Assembly (NCBI GenBank): GCA_021018815.1
Contig: JAITYX010000021.1
Location: 2,385,001 to 2,449,000, forward strand
DNA: 64,000 nucleotides
Direction of reading: 5' to 3'
Source of the DNA: Talinum fruticosum
Lineage: Eukaryota > Streptophyta > Magnoliopsida > Caryophyllales > Talinaceae
Shown here: positions 11,638 to 23,835 of the stretch, one piece after another
Layout of the letters: every line of letters starts with the position of its first letter
Position numbering within the stretch: position 1 is the first letter of the stretch
The notes under the pieces: generated by a model
Database searches by the model: none
What the model was told of the DNA's origin: nothing
What the model saw: only the letters and a program-made list of their open reading frames with translations
Position numbers and translations under genes: made by a program

Positions 11638-14600
11638 TCAGCCCTGCAGGTACCCGTGATCCTCCAAATATGATACGACTGTTTCAGCCATTTCACATGG
11701 AGATGTGTGAACCTCTGGTCTCTGTTGCAAGACAATCTGCAAATTTGAAATCTATACCTATCAACACTTTGTAGTCAAGTGGAAGAAACCAAACAAGAAA
11801 AGAAAAGATTTTCAATGTCTGATTCAGAAACAAGGACATCATAGGTATTCTCAGTCAATGGGTGGCCTTTGGATAAAAGGCAGAATCTTGTATAAACCAA
11901 CATTGAAGAGCCAATAATTTGATTCCCTACTAACGCACTAAAACAGCACTTCAAATAATTATGGAGCAAATAGAGAGGCTAAATAACCATTAATAAAGCA
12001 TAGATAAGAAATTGCACCTCAGAATTTATTGGGTGTTCATATGGGTCATCTATGCCTGTAAAACCTGCGAATTTGTAGAGTGAATGTCATTCTATGGATC
12101 TATTACAACAGAAGTCATAATAGAAATGGTGATGGAGACATTGTGAAATGTTTTCCATCAGCTAAACCAAATGAAGAAATAAGTTGGACGTTTTTGTTAG
12201 AGAGCTAGATGGAATCAGCAACTTAGCATCACAGACTGACTTCATCATCGTGCAGCTAAATCAGAAGCACAGCATATTCCTCCTAATCCCAATTACCTCC
12301 GGAGAGTGTTTTAGTGGGATCTACTGCACCTACTAACAGATGCAGGATTCCAATGCCACTAGCAGATGCACGATAAAGTTTCCTCCTCCTCTCCCCGTAC
12401 CTCTCCCCCATGCCTTCCCTACCTAAGGTGCTCTCATAAGAAATGTGGCCCCTGCTCTTACCTTATGACCATCCCCTTCCCAAAAGAAAGTCAAACAGAT
12501 AAGAAAGGCCCCAATATTGTCAACAGTGAAACAGAAAACATTGAAAGAGAAAAGAGGACAAAAGGTGGGTCGGTTATCACAAATCTTCCCTCATTCTTAG
12601 AATTGACCATGAGCACCTCAGTTCATGAGAAATTAGGGCACAGCTCAGCTTGAATAGCTAAATCAAAGCTCAATTGCTTACTGAATTGATCATCAAATTA
12701 GCTGCGTTCAGGCTTTCTAAGGCTTGATTGAAAGGTCACAGCTTCTGATATAAATGTACTAATATATAAAAGGTTGTTTGAGTCTGACAACAGTTAAGAG
12801 ACCTAGGTGTCGACTCAAGCTTAGGGAGCTCAAGCCCAAGCCAACATAAGTAACAACTTCTGACTACTGAGCTCAAGTTTGCGCTCAAGGCTCAAGTCAC
12901 ACTACAGCCTAGTGAGCCATGTACGCAAGTCTGCCCATGGCTGGCCGCTCCAATTGTATAGGATAACATTCTCCAAAAGAGTCAGATAGCATGCCATCCT
13001 TTCCATCTCATTAAAATCTTCCATAGGTCAACTGATCACATCACCTACAGGAACCAGGTTATAAATCAAATACATACTTCCCACTAATCTCAGACCCAAA
13101 CAATAACCGTAATGTATATACGTGTAATCACCAGTTGCAGCTTGCAACAACCAGATTCCTGCAAATAAAATCTTCCATAGCACTCAAATGATTTCCTCTG
13201 AGACGAATGACTTTCAGCTGGCTTTAATAAAAAGCAGTATCACACAAAGAAAAACAGAAGGAAGCAGTCATCCGGCGGTACCTTTAATTTTCCCAGCCCT
13301 TGCCAGCTTGTACAGGCCCTTTGGATCCCTAGCTTCACAAAGTTGAAGTGGAACGTCCATGAACACCTGTCAAATTGATGTTCTGGCATTAACAACTGAC
13401 GGCATGCCCATTCTTTTAATTTTAAACAAAGTCTCATCAGGTAGACACTGAAACTCTTTAAGAAAATCACATACCTCGATGAAATCTCCCTTAGGCAATA
13501 GAGCACGGCACGCATCACGATCCTTTCTGTAAGGAGAAATCAAACTCACAATGCAGATCATACCAGCATCTGCAAAAAGCTTAGCTACCTCACCTGGAAG
13601 AGCAATAAACTAGCTTTGGTTGGACAAGAGGAATAAAAGTTCTCTTCGAAAAAGAAAGAGAAAGAAAAAACCTTCGAAATAAGCACCCACCAACTCTTCT
13701 TATATTTTCCACACGATCTTCTTCTCCAAAACTAAGGTCCCGATTTAAACCATGTCGAACATTATCACCATCAAGAACGTAAGTTAACTTTCCCCTTGAG
13801 TGCAAGCTATGACTCAATGCACTTGCTAATGTACTTTTCCCTATGATTAAGGCATATTGACAGAGAAGAGAGACAGAAACAATACAACAGTAAGAACATA
13901 TGTAGAAGAAAAAGATGGTGTGTTAAAAGAAAGAAATCCCCAATATATCATAAGAGATGATTCAGCTATTAGCCAAACAAGAGCATAGACCAACTTTGCT
14001 GCAACTTGGAAGAATCACATTTTAACCTTGCACAATTTTAAAGGAGTGTGAACTACAGATAATTGACCATCAGCCAAATGAATAGCACTAAGTCCTGCAT
14101 CTCAGCAGAGATTTATTTTATTTTATTTTATATTTTTGGCTGGCAAGGGCGGGTGGTCTCTAGACTCTAGACAGACAAAGCGGATGAGTCAATTGAACGT
14201 AGATAAAGGATGACTGCCTAAAACTCCACAGCCGAAGCGTGCACTATTAATGTAAACAGCAATTCAAGATAGACAATGCAGTGAGAAAGACTTTTGTGTT
14301 GTACTGCTACTTGACAGATAGGACACAAAGGCTGTGTGACCGGGTAGTCAGGAAGATTCATCTGCAGTTGAGTAGAATTAAAATGAGAACAATGTGCATT
14401 AAAGCAAGCTTGATGTTCTCTGCTTTGAATTTCAGATAGCACGCATACATTTCCATATTCATTTCGACTTCTACATGCATTCTTCGAGTAGCTTAAATGA
14501 GTTATCAGTTATGTCTGTTTCCTTGCGTTTGCATTCGTATCTGGTACAGTCGAAACAAAACATGAAAGAGCAGAAGAGTTCAAGGACCATAACTGGCAAC

Positions 14601-16711
14601 TCATCAGGAATAGAGAAGGAGATGTTGCATAATTACATAAATCATTCTCAACATATGCTCTGGAAATGCTATTAAGGCAACATGCTTTTGAATCATTCTA
14701 AGTTAGCATCAATACACAACCACCAAAGTACCCCAATTACATCAGCATACCTGAACCACTAAGGCCTGTTATCCATATGACACAACCTTTTTGTTGCAGT
14801 AACTCTTCTCTGTCTTGTTTGTGGATTGAGCATTCATGCCACACAATATTTGAAGGTTTCTCGATCGTTGACATCTGGTTTACAATTTTACCTAGTCAGC
14901 CATCAAATGGTCAGTTCCTCTCGGAATAACTATAAGAGTTCATGTCTCATATATTTAATTCTAGAAATTCACACATATAAGTGGACATTCAGAGAGAGGG
15001 GGTGGTGGAGGGGAGGGGACAGCAACACAAGTTCTAAGCTATTGCTATGATTCAATGGGGCAAAAGAAATTATTTTACTCTACAGGCACCGGGACTCACC
15101 ATACGAACATTAAGCAATCAGTTGTTTTTAGCAGAAAGTTACTCACAAGGGATACCAAGGGCTTTTGGCCCCGTGGTGCACAGAGTTTACTAAGTTTAAA
15201 GACCCACTATCGAGACTTGACTTTGAGGCGCCTAGTTGGTCATTCTCAAACTAGGGTGCATATAGGAGAACCATGCAGTGGAAGCATAGTAGGAAGCTAC
15301 TTGCTTTGATTTCAACATTCTGAAATTTTCATTTATCAAAAAGCAGATAGAGACAAGATTTACTGGCTTTTGTATCTGAATGCTGATAAATCTCGACCAC
15401 TCTATTAGAAGTTAAATCAACAAGAGATACACGTCTTTCCATGTATCTTCAAGACATCCTTCATTATCGAGACCATATACATTTAATGGCAGAAAAGTGA
15501 TCCTGAGGAAGCATCACATTAAATACCAAACTATCTTAAAACAGCAGAAGAGTTAGAGGTGCTCCCATCCATTTTCAAGATTCTGATCCAGTCATGATCT
15601 CCTCCTACTGACATCACAAGGATCTTGAACCACTTGAAATAAAAGAGGGTCACATCTGAGCACTTAATTCAAATTGGACGGCGAGGGTTATCCCACTCAT
15701 ACAAAATTCGAAACTACTATGCTACATTGAGTGAATGCGGGCCACTCATTCACTAATAAATGGACGGTTGTTAAGATTCATAACGACTACACGAAGAACA
15801 AGTGAACATCATTAGGAATAAACATATGCACAACGAGGAGTCACTAGCCATGGACCCCAGCAATAGATACTAGTTACTAGTCAGACCACCATGGACACCT
15901 CTAAATTATCTTTCATGGGCAGGAAAATATTTTCCCAAATACCCCAAAACCCCCTCATCTGGCCAAGGAAAAAAGGAGGGGGATCTGGAGTAGATTCCAC
16001 AACAATGAAATGACATCACCTGTAAGAGAAAACTGACACTAATAAAAGTCTAAAGATAACTAATACAGTTTCTATCACTGAACAACTGAAACAAAAATCA
16101 AGATGGCTTCTTATCAAACCACCAACTATTTCCCATAGCATTGATTTCAGTAACTAACCATTCCAGAAATTTTAAAAAATGGGAAATAATCAAAACAAAG
16201 GCGGCAGAACATACAGGACATACTATGATCTTCTCTCAACAGGCTTGACGAATCACCCACCAACTATCTCAGCTCAGGTTTAGCACACTACTATCGAATT
16301 GGTTCCGGCTAGTTACTTATACTACAGAAATTAATTTAGAATTTCTAAATAATTCAGAAATTATAAATAATAACAGCAGTAGACAAAAACAAAATTGAAA
16401 TGAATCAATTTTTATTGAAAATTGATGTTGATTTGGTAGTTACCATGTCCATTAACGAAGACGGAATCTCCTTGATGACCGTTAACGTAAGAATACGACG
16501 ACGTTTCAGGCGCCCTCCTCTCGATCGCCATCGCCTTGACCCTCCTTCGAGCCTTCATCTTCTTCGTCTGAATTTCGCACCCGCCTTGAACCACATTACC
16601 CGCCGGCGGGGCCCTCTGAAACCCTAGCTCCGGCCGGGAAGCGCAATTCGGACATCCGCTCCGAACGGCTACCCGACCCGACGGCGACGGCGGCATCTTC
16701 AGAGCCGCCAT
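11638..16711 (-). CDS. APK: Adenylyl-sulfate (APS) kinase, plastid-type, seven exons
   Basis: Phosphorylates adenosine 5'-phosphosulfate with ATP to make PAPS, the sulfate donor for sulfation reactions. Exons on the minus strand: 16711-16444, 14891-14751, 13840-13691, 13593-13475, 13366-13282, 12064-12018, 11736-11638. All junctions have GT/AG and phases agree, giving 302 residues. The kinase domain starts near residue 95. The P-loop GLSGSGKST is split by an intron, then come [74 protein letters not shown] and [11 protein letters not shown], all typical of APS kinase. The N-terminal 90 residues from exon 1 are basic and Ser/Arg/Pro-containing, fitting a plastid transit peptide. The first intron is about 1.55 kb. 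An in-frame Met at 14874 (MSTIEKPSN) could start a form without the transit peptide. No frame errors were found. Confidence 0.93.
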
Positions 16712-18590
16712 ATCTGTGCTCTTAGGCGGGAGTTTTAACAGAAAATGAATCTGAGCCGAGGAATTTAATCAAGGAACGAAAATTGCAGGAGAGGAGAGAG
16801 AGAAAATGGCCGGCGGGACATAATCAGCCACACAACATTTGAAGTTCAGAATTTGAATGTATACATAAGAAAGGAAGGCTTGGAAGCATCTGATCATAAT
16901 TGGGTCCTGCGCCAACCGGAAGCAAATAAAATTGGGTCAGGATATTGACATGCTTCCTCGGCAATGCGCATGTGTATTTTTGTTTTTGGGATAACAGGAT
17001 TTATACACTCGAGTTAAAAGGGGTTTTAGTCTCACGTGTATATTATACATAGTCTCGATTTAAATAAATTACGGGTCCATTTGATTTTATATAAAAAATA
17101 AAATATATTTATATTTTATGTTTGTTTATCTTCTTTTATATTTATTTATATTTTTTATGTCCGTTTTTATTTAATAAGCTTATTTATGTTCGTTTCTATT
17201 TGATTCTTCTCTTTTATATTCATTTATGTTTGTTTCTATTTATGTTTTCATTTATGTGCGTTTTGTATGTAAGTTCGAACATGCCCATATAGACTTTATT
17301 TTATTTAACTTACAATCTTATAACTTCTTACATCTTCTTAAAAATGTTTCGAGTTATTTATAATTTTTTATAATTAACTTTATAACTATCTTACATTTGT
17401 TTACAACTTTACTTACAATCTTATAACTAAATGAAATAGAACCATAGTTATTCTTTTTAAGAAAATTTGATTTTTATTGCCTAAAATGCACCATATTAAC
17501 GGATTTATGTATGATAATTTTTTAAAGAAAAAAGAAAATTAAAGTAGGTTTTTAAAAGTAAGAAATATAATAATGTTTTGGAGATAATAGAATGATGGAT
17601 TAGGACTATGTTCACGGGTTTGGTAGTAGTATAATAGCTTAATGCATTCCACGATTCCTCTCACTAAATTCCAGCTATGAAAGATTGGCAATATTGGCCG
17701 ATTAGCTTTTCGGTCATTGTCGAGTCCACGTGTGTTCCTCAAGCCTAGTTGCCAAAGGAGCAGTGGATTTTTCTCATGTCATGTAAAATCACCATCCCCT
17801 GTCCCCAGACCCACTTATATATGCTCCAAATACTTCTTTCAAGGCGAAGTTTTCCAAGAGGCCCAATACCGGTGATAAGATTTTAGACTAAAGAAAAAGG
17901 TGCAAGACCAATTCGAGCAGGACTCTCCTACCGCGATAGAGATTTTTTTAAGAAATTTTGGAACCGGACAATTCGGTTTGATGTTTGTGCTATACGAGAT
18001 ATATGTAACTTATAAGAAGTTTGAAAAGAAAACTTATTTTATAATAGTTTTTTTATTTTAAAGGGTAAGTAGGCCATCCGTTTTGATCCCTTATTTCGGG
18101 GTCGGGTCGGAAGGAGGATGCTAAGTAATCACTATATCCATAAGCACATAAATGCTCAAATTTAAGAAATTTGTGTCTAACCGGAATTGAACCTAAGTGG
18201 GAAGTATGGAAATAGGGTGAGTGGCCTCTCAACATATTTATATCTATTTTGTGGCAATTTAACCGTCACTATATTCATTTAACTAGTTATACCATTATAT
18301 TGGAATTGTTGACATTTATCTTGAATTATATGTATTTAATAATCAGAAAAAATAATTAAAAATAATTTAAATATAATACTATTTTCTTTTAAGTGGAACG
18401 AGATTATCGAATCCGTACATTTTTGTCAGATTCTTACTACTTTAAATTACGAAAAGTAAAAATTGACAAATTCAAAACTTTTCCACAATTACTTTTTGGC
18501 AACTGGCTAGCGGAACCAAACTTCTATTGATGGCTACATAATAGTTGTTTTTAGTTCATAAAAAAATAGCTGTTTTTTATAATTAAACTT
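16712..18590. other. APS kinase promoter and intergenic DNA
   Basis: Positions 16712 to about 16830 are GA-rich on the plus strand (pyrimidine-rich in the gene's sense) and likely hold the APS kinase leader. The remainder is AT-rich. Positions 17095-17275 hold a degenerate repetition of words like TTTATGTTCGTTTCTATT. No gene was recognised; the frames at 17539-17742 and 18053-18235 (minus) look random. Confidence 0.5.
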
Positions 18591-18593
18591 TAA

Positions 18594-19064
18594 GGCTCTA
18601 TTTGATTCTAAGAAAATAGGTTGGAAAGAAAATTTAAATGAAAAAAATAATGAGGAAAAAAAGTTAAGGGAAAATTAATTTTTTTCTTGTGTTTGGTTCA
18701 AAGAAAAATAGAGGAAAAAAATTATAATCATTTTCTAACCTTTTACCCATCCACCACATAGTCATGAAGAGAAAAGAGAAAATATTTAATAATATTGATT
18801 AATTGAGAAGAGAGAGAAAATTCTTAATGACATTACTTAATAGAATTCTCTCTCTTTTTTACATTTCTCTCTTTTGTGAAATTTTTCTTCCATTTTCCTC
18901 TCAATTTTGGAAGGAAAATATGATTGATCAAATTGACAAAATTTTCCATGAGTTTTTCCATCAAACTTTTTTTCTCTCCTTTTTCTTCAATTCAAACAAG
19001 GGAAAGAAATTCATTTTTCATATTTTTTTCTTTCCTTCTAATTTTCTTAGAATCAAATAGAGCC
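18594..19064. mobile_element. Tourist-like MITE (PIF/Harbinger type)
   Basis: A 471-bp element bounded by near-perfect terminal inverted repeats of about 24 bp. The left end reads GGCTCTATTTGATTCTAAGA and the right end is its reverse complement. The trinucleotide TAA lies directly outside both ends (18591-18593 and 19065-19067), matching the 3-bp TTA/TAA target duplication of PIF/Harbinger elements. The interior is AT-rich with no transposase, so it is non-autonomous. The internal frame at 18803-19060 is not a credible gene. Confidence 0.8.
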
Positions 19065-19110
19065 TAAAATAAGCAAAAAGATGATAAAATTACAATGATA
19101 TTAATCAAAT

Positions 19111-19378
19111 ACTCCATCTATTTTAAAATACTTATCGTTTTAAAATTATGATGGGATACAAAGGAAACACAAAATTCATCACAAAATTTGTGTTAAAAGA
19201 TCAAATTGTCCCAATATTATATTGACAATGAAAAAAATTTTAAAAATGAGAGAAAAAAAGAAATTAATAAGAAAAAAATTAATAAACTAATCATTAATAC
19301 ATTACCGGAATTGTAAAATAATAGATATTATAAAATGAAAAAAATGAATTAAAATGACATATATTTTAAAATAGAGTA
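19111..19378 (+). mobile_element. Stowaway-like MITE copy, degenerate
   Basis: Starts ACTCCATCTATTTTAAAATA and ends with an inverted version (TATTTTAAAATAGAGTA). The interior carries the family's shared words, such as TTGTGTTAAAAGA, CAATGAAAA and TCATTAATA. It belongs to the family whose best-preserved member is at 33558-33801. Confidence 0.65.
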
Positions 19379-19478
19379 AGTATTCAATACAATCAAACAC
19401 CTCACAATATATTGAGGCTATACAAAAAGTCCTCCTTCCACTCCTTGATCTAACATGCCACTCCATCCTATGTATAAT

Positions 19479-19741
19479 ACTCCATGTTTCAAAATACTTG
19501 TCATTTTAAAATTATAAAAAATTACTAAAAAAACACAAAATTTATGGAAAAAAATTGTGTTAAAAGACCAATTTACCCCAAACTTTCATTGAAAATGAAG
19601 AAAAATAATGAAGAAATGAGAGAAAAAAATAATTAATGAGAATAAAATTGGTAAAATAGTTATTAATATGTCATTAAAATTATAAAGTGACAGATATTAT
19701 AAAACGAAAAACATAGTTAAATTAGATGTGTTTTGAAATGA
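19479..19741 (+). mobile_element. Stowaway-like MITE copy, degenerate
   Basis: Starts ACTCCATGTTTCAAAATACT and ends GTGTTTTGAAATGAAATTT. Interior words are shared with the copies at 19111 and 33558 (TTGTGTTAAAAGACCAATTT, ATTAATATGTCATTA). Two copies lie only about 100 bp apart here. Confidence 0.65.
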
Positions 19742-20001
19742 AATTTCGTTAAATCTTAGCATATCATTACTTGGAAGTTGGAAGTACGAATCATTCCAAG
19801 TGAATGCACCCGTTTGTGAACTTAGAATTTATAATCCGGAATTCCGGCAAGATAGAGAAACCCGCTTGCAGGCCCGAATAATGAAAATGGACTCGCAAGT
19901 TATTACTAGAACAGCCCAACCCAAGAAATCAGCTTGGAATTTTGTGCTTAGTCTTAGACATGGATTCTTCTCCCAAGATTTCCACCCTCAAGCAAAACAG
20001 T

Positions 20002-20235
20002 ACTCCATTTGCTTCACAATACTCATCGTTTTTAAAAAGAACATGAGTAAATATAAAATCATGCCATAAAAGATTAAGTTGTTGCAAGGTAAATGAAGAC
20101 AATTAATAAAAAAAGACATAAAAACAACTAATAAGAAGAGAATTCTCAAGCTAGTCATTAATATATCATTTGGATTATAAAATTACCGATAATATGAAAT
20201 AAATAAAAATTAATTCAAGTAATATATTATAATAA
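20002..20235 (+). mobile_element. Stowaway-like MITE copy, strongly decayed
   Basis: Starts ACTCCATTTGCTTCACAATA and shares interior words with the neighbouring copies (CATTAATATATCATTTGGAT, AAATTACCGATAATATGAAA). The right end is hard to place. It is the third copy within 1.1 kb. Confidence 0.45.
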
Positions 20236-20714
20236 AATTCTTCCGAGTTATTTTTAAATAATAGTGAAATGAATAAATGAGACACCTTAGAAGTGACAAA
20301 TATACAAGTTAGCCCATGTACTCTACATAATTATATAAGTCATTAGTCCAATGTAATTATCTTGTTAAAGCGTTACTCTTAAGAATAGAGCAGGTTCGGT
20401 TATGGTTTCTTTGAACTGATCTCTATTTATGTACTTATATATGCTTTAACAATAAACTAAACTCTACTTTCCCTAAAAAAACATATATTATTTTATGTAC
20501 CAATGCAAAAACCTTCCTCCATATATCAAAGAAAAAAATAAATTATAAGAATAAAGAATCATACAGCACAACTTAGATTGAGAAGATGTATATAGCAGCA
20601 TGTGTGTACTTTAGCATACAAATCCAGATTAAAATTGAAATCAAGGAGACTCAATTTAACGAACCAATCTATCACACCTTTAATTATCTAGCTAATGGAT
20701 AACTAATTTACCCG

Positions 20715-23700
20715 TCAAATGACAGCGTTGGCCTCTTCTCTCTCATACCCTCCACTCACGTTCTCATCTCCACCCTCCAATTTCTCGTCTTTCTTAGACA
20801 CAGACACCCCGAAGGCAATTTTTAGCCCTCTGATCAACCTCTGCCCCAAACTCCTCTTCCCTCCGCCAGGGTGAATCCGATCATTCTCCATCACTCTTCG
20901 ATTCCGGTGATTCGAACCTGTACCCGACCCGAATGAAACGGACCCTCTCTCTCCTCTGGCAACCTTGTTGACATTGCTAGCGCTGAACCGGCAGCTAGAT
21001 GACCTCCCCTGTTCTCTCTCCTTCTCCAACTCCCTCCCCCAAGGAGCTTCTTCATCCCGCTCAACTCCCTCTCTAGGGTCTGGATCTTCGAGCTGGTGGT
21101 GTCGATGGCGGCTCGCAGCTGCGCCACCTGCCGGAGAGCCGCGTCCCGCTCCAGGATCGCCCCCAGGGTGGCAGGAGACTGATCGGTTGATTGGTTGGGC
21201 CGGAGCTGGGGGTGGGTGGCGGCAGCGACGGTGGTGGCGGAGTTGAGGGCGGAGAAGATGGAGCGGTGGGTGTTGAGCTGCTCAATGAGCATGGCTTGGA
21301 CGACGAAGCGGAGGGGCATGTGGGGGTTCTGGACGGCGTGCATAAGCAGGGCAGGGGAGAGAATACTGCAGTCTATGGAGCTGCATATCTGGGTCTTCTC
21401 ATCTTCTGATATCTTGCCGGTGTAAACCTGTGTGGAAATTCAATGTTACGTATTATTCGTTAACCTGGTCAAGAAAATAAAGGCTTCCTTTATAAAATTG
21501 CTCGATATTTGGATGGTTTTCATATTTTTTAGTCTTAATGTATTGCTCCATAATTTGATGGTTTTTGTATTTTAGATTTTTAATATATTATTTTATTATT
21601 ATAATTTATTCTAATTTTTTAATAATAAAAAAAATATGAAAAGGTTTGGGCGGACATTATATATTTGTATTAATGATAAAGTTTTTAGGATTGTTTGTGG
21701 CATGATAGACGCACATATATCCAACAGTAGAGTCTCAAATTCACACCTATGGGTCAGGATCAGGGTCGTGTGGTAGGAAAATTTATTTTTAGGGTCACTA
21801 TGTTAATTAAGAGTACTTGACTAGTGCCAAGACCTTTCATATATTCACACCTTTATGACAATTTCAATATTCTTCATTTTCTTATTTATATTTTTCTATT
21901 GTGCATAAAGTGAGTTTTTTTTATCAATTAATTAAATACTACGATATTAATGTTAATTTAAGATCCTCTTCTGTCCGATATAAGTGTTTGAAATAATATC
22001 ATTTTGACTAAAAATCAAATTCTAACCAAATATTAGTGTTTGATAAAGTAGTGTTTTAATTAGCGTTTATAATAGTTCATAGTGTTTCAACTACTGTTCT
22101 TGAAACGTTAATATTAGTTTTTCATATTTAAAAGTAATGTTAAATTATTTTTGGTAAAAAAGATCCATTCATTAATTTTTTATTTGGAAAATAATTTATA
22201 TCATTTTATGTCAAATTAGGATAATTAGCTAGCACAATTGCTAAATTTATCGAATACATTTCCTCTACCATCATCTGTTTATGTTTTCTTTTCATTTTTA
22301 TTCGTTTATACTCTTTTCTATTCTTTATTGTTAATTGTTAATTGTTAATTGATCGTTTTTTTTTTATGTAATTTCAAATATGACTGAACTGCTAACTACT
22401 AAAATTTAACAGATATAAGTTACCCAAACAACTAATTTTGCGGAGCTACGTATACTAATTAATGCTTATATGCAATCTTAACTTTTTAGACTTTTGTAGA
22501 AAAAAATGGGTTTGTACGTTGATTCATGCAAAAGACCCCAAAAAAATTAAGGTGAATAAAAAACTAGATCTCATTACCAGAAAATAGAGGTCAACCACTC
22601 TATAGAGTAGGTCATGGCTGCGAGTAAATCTCCTCTGCATTGAATCCACGATCACTCGGAAATCCTCCGGCGAAACCGCCTTCAGTTCATCAGCGCAACC
22701 AACAATTCCATCGCCGCCGCCGCCCTCATCATCCATCGAGAACAACGCCTCGAGGCACCGGCTCGCGAGAACCGCCGTTTGCTCCGCCTCAGGAAGCAGA
22801 GGCAAACACGACCGGAAAACGCTACAAGCGAACTCCTTGTTAACGGCCACCACCATACTGAAATAGGATTCTGTTCGATGACGGAGGCTCTCACCGCCAT
22901 CGCCGCCGTCCATCTTGAGGAGCTCCGCCGCCGTCCTGAGGGCGGCGACATTGAACGGCGTCAAAACTGCGTGGTCGCTGTAGCAGAAGTCGGCAATTTG
23001 TTTGAACGTGGCCGCCGTTATCTTCAACGGCGGAGATAATGTGAACTCTGAGACTCCAATCAATTGGCGCTTCAAGTAACTGCTCTTCAAAATCAGAGGG
23101 TCCTGAGAATCACACATTACATTAAATTTATTTATCCTTTGTATTTATTGATGGATTTACTTTGATATTGAACCTACCAGTTATTTTTGGACCCATTGTT
23201 TGATTTTTTTGCCTCACATTAAATTCAATAAAAAAAATTGGAAGAAATAAAATGTTATATATCGAGCCAAACGTGTGTTTCAATTTGAATTATAAAAAAA
23301 AGTTAGTAACGGTTTCTTCTAAAACATAACTAACTTTACTGATTACTTGGGGAGGTGTTTCGATTTTAATTTCAAATCGAATGGAGTTGCATGTTAAAAT
23401 GTCAATGCCTACACAAATTTTCTTACTTATTTATCTATCAATTAATTTTTACGTATCAAATGTATTTACGAAATAGAAAAGAGCGACATACCTTATGCAA
23501 ATGAAAACACATTCCTTGGACGAATATTTTGACATCCGGTCTCTTACTCGTAGCCGCGCTCCTTCAATAATGTACATTGATAAACAAATTAGAAAAGTAG
23601 AGGCCAAGGATAAATTTCCTTCTTAACCCAGAAATTAGGGTTAATTAGAAAAGAATAAACCTCTTTGAAAATGTGGGGGAAGGAAGGCATACCAAGCGTC

Positions 23701-23835
23701 GACACAAGAGTGAAGAGGGGAAGAGGAAGGAGAGGAGAGAGGAGGGGAAGAGAGAGACTCATGAGACTCAAGATCGTCAGTCTCCTCTTCAAAAATTGTC
23801 TCTACAGCCCCTAAATTATCTCCCCAACCCTTCAT
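20715..23835 (-). CDS. BTB/POZ and NPH3 domain protein (At3g49900-like), one frameshift
   Basis: Plant NPH3/RPT2-family protein, a likely CUL3 ubiquitin-ligase substrate adaptor of the phototropin-signalling family. Exons on the minus strand: 23835-23693, 23561-23492, 23102-22578, 21427-20715. The start MKGWGDNLGAVETIFEEE is followed by a Ser-rich stretch. The BTB region (PDVKIFVQGMCFHLHKDPLI, then ITAATFKQIADFCYSD) spans about residues 50-140. A compact NPH3 region follows (ICSSIDCSILSPALLMHAVQ, MPLRFVVQAMLIEQLN) with a predicted coiled coil (ERDAALRQVAQLRAAID). The frame breaks at the run of five G (sense) at 21036-21040; one more G restores LEKEREQGRSSSCRFSASNV and a total of 483 residues. 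The intron between exons 3 and 4 is about 1.15 kb of AT-rich DNA. Family is certain; the specific ortholog is recalled from memory. Confidence 0.88.
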
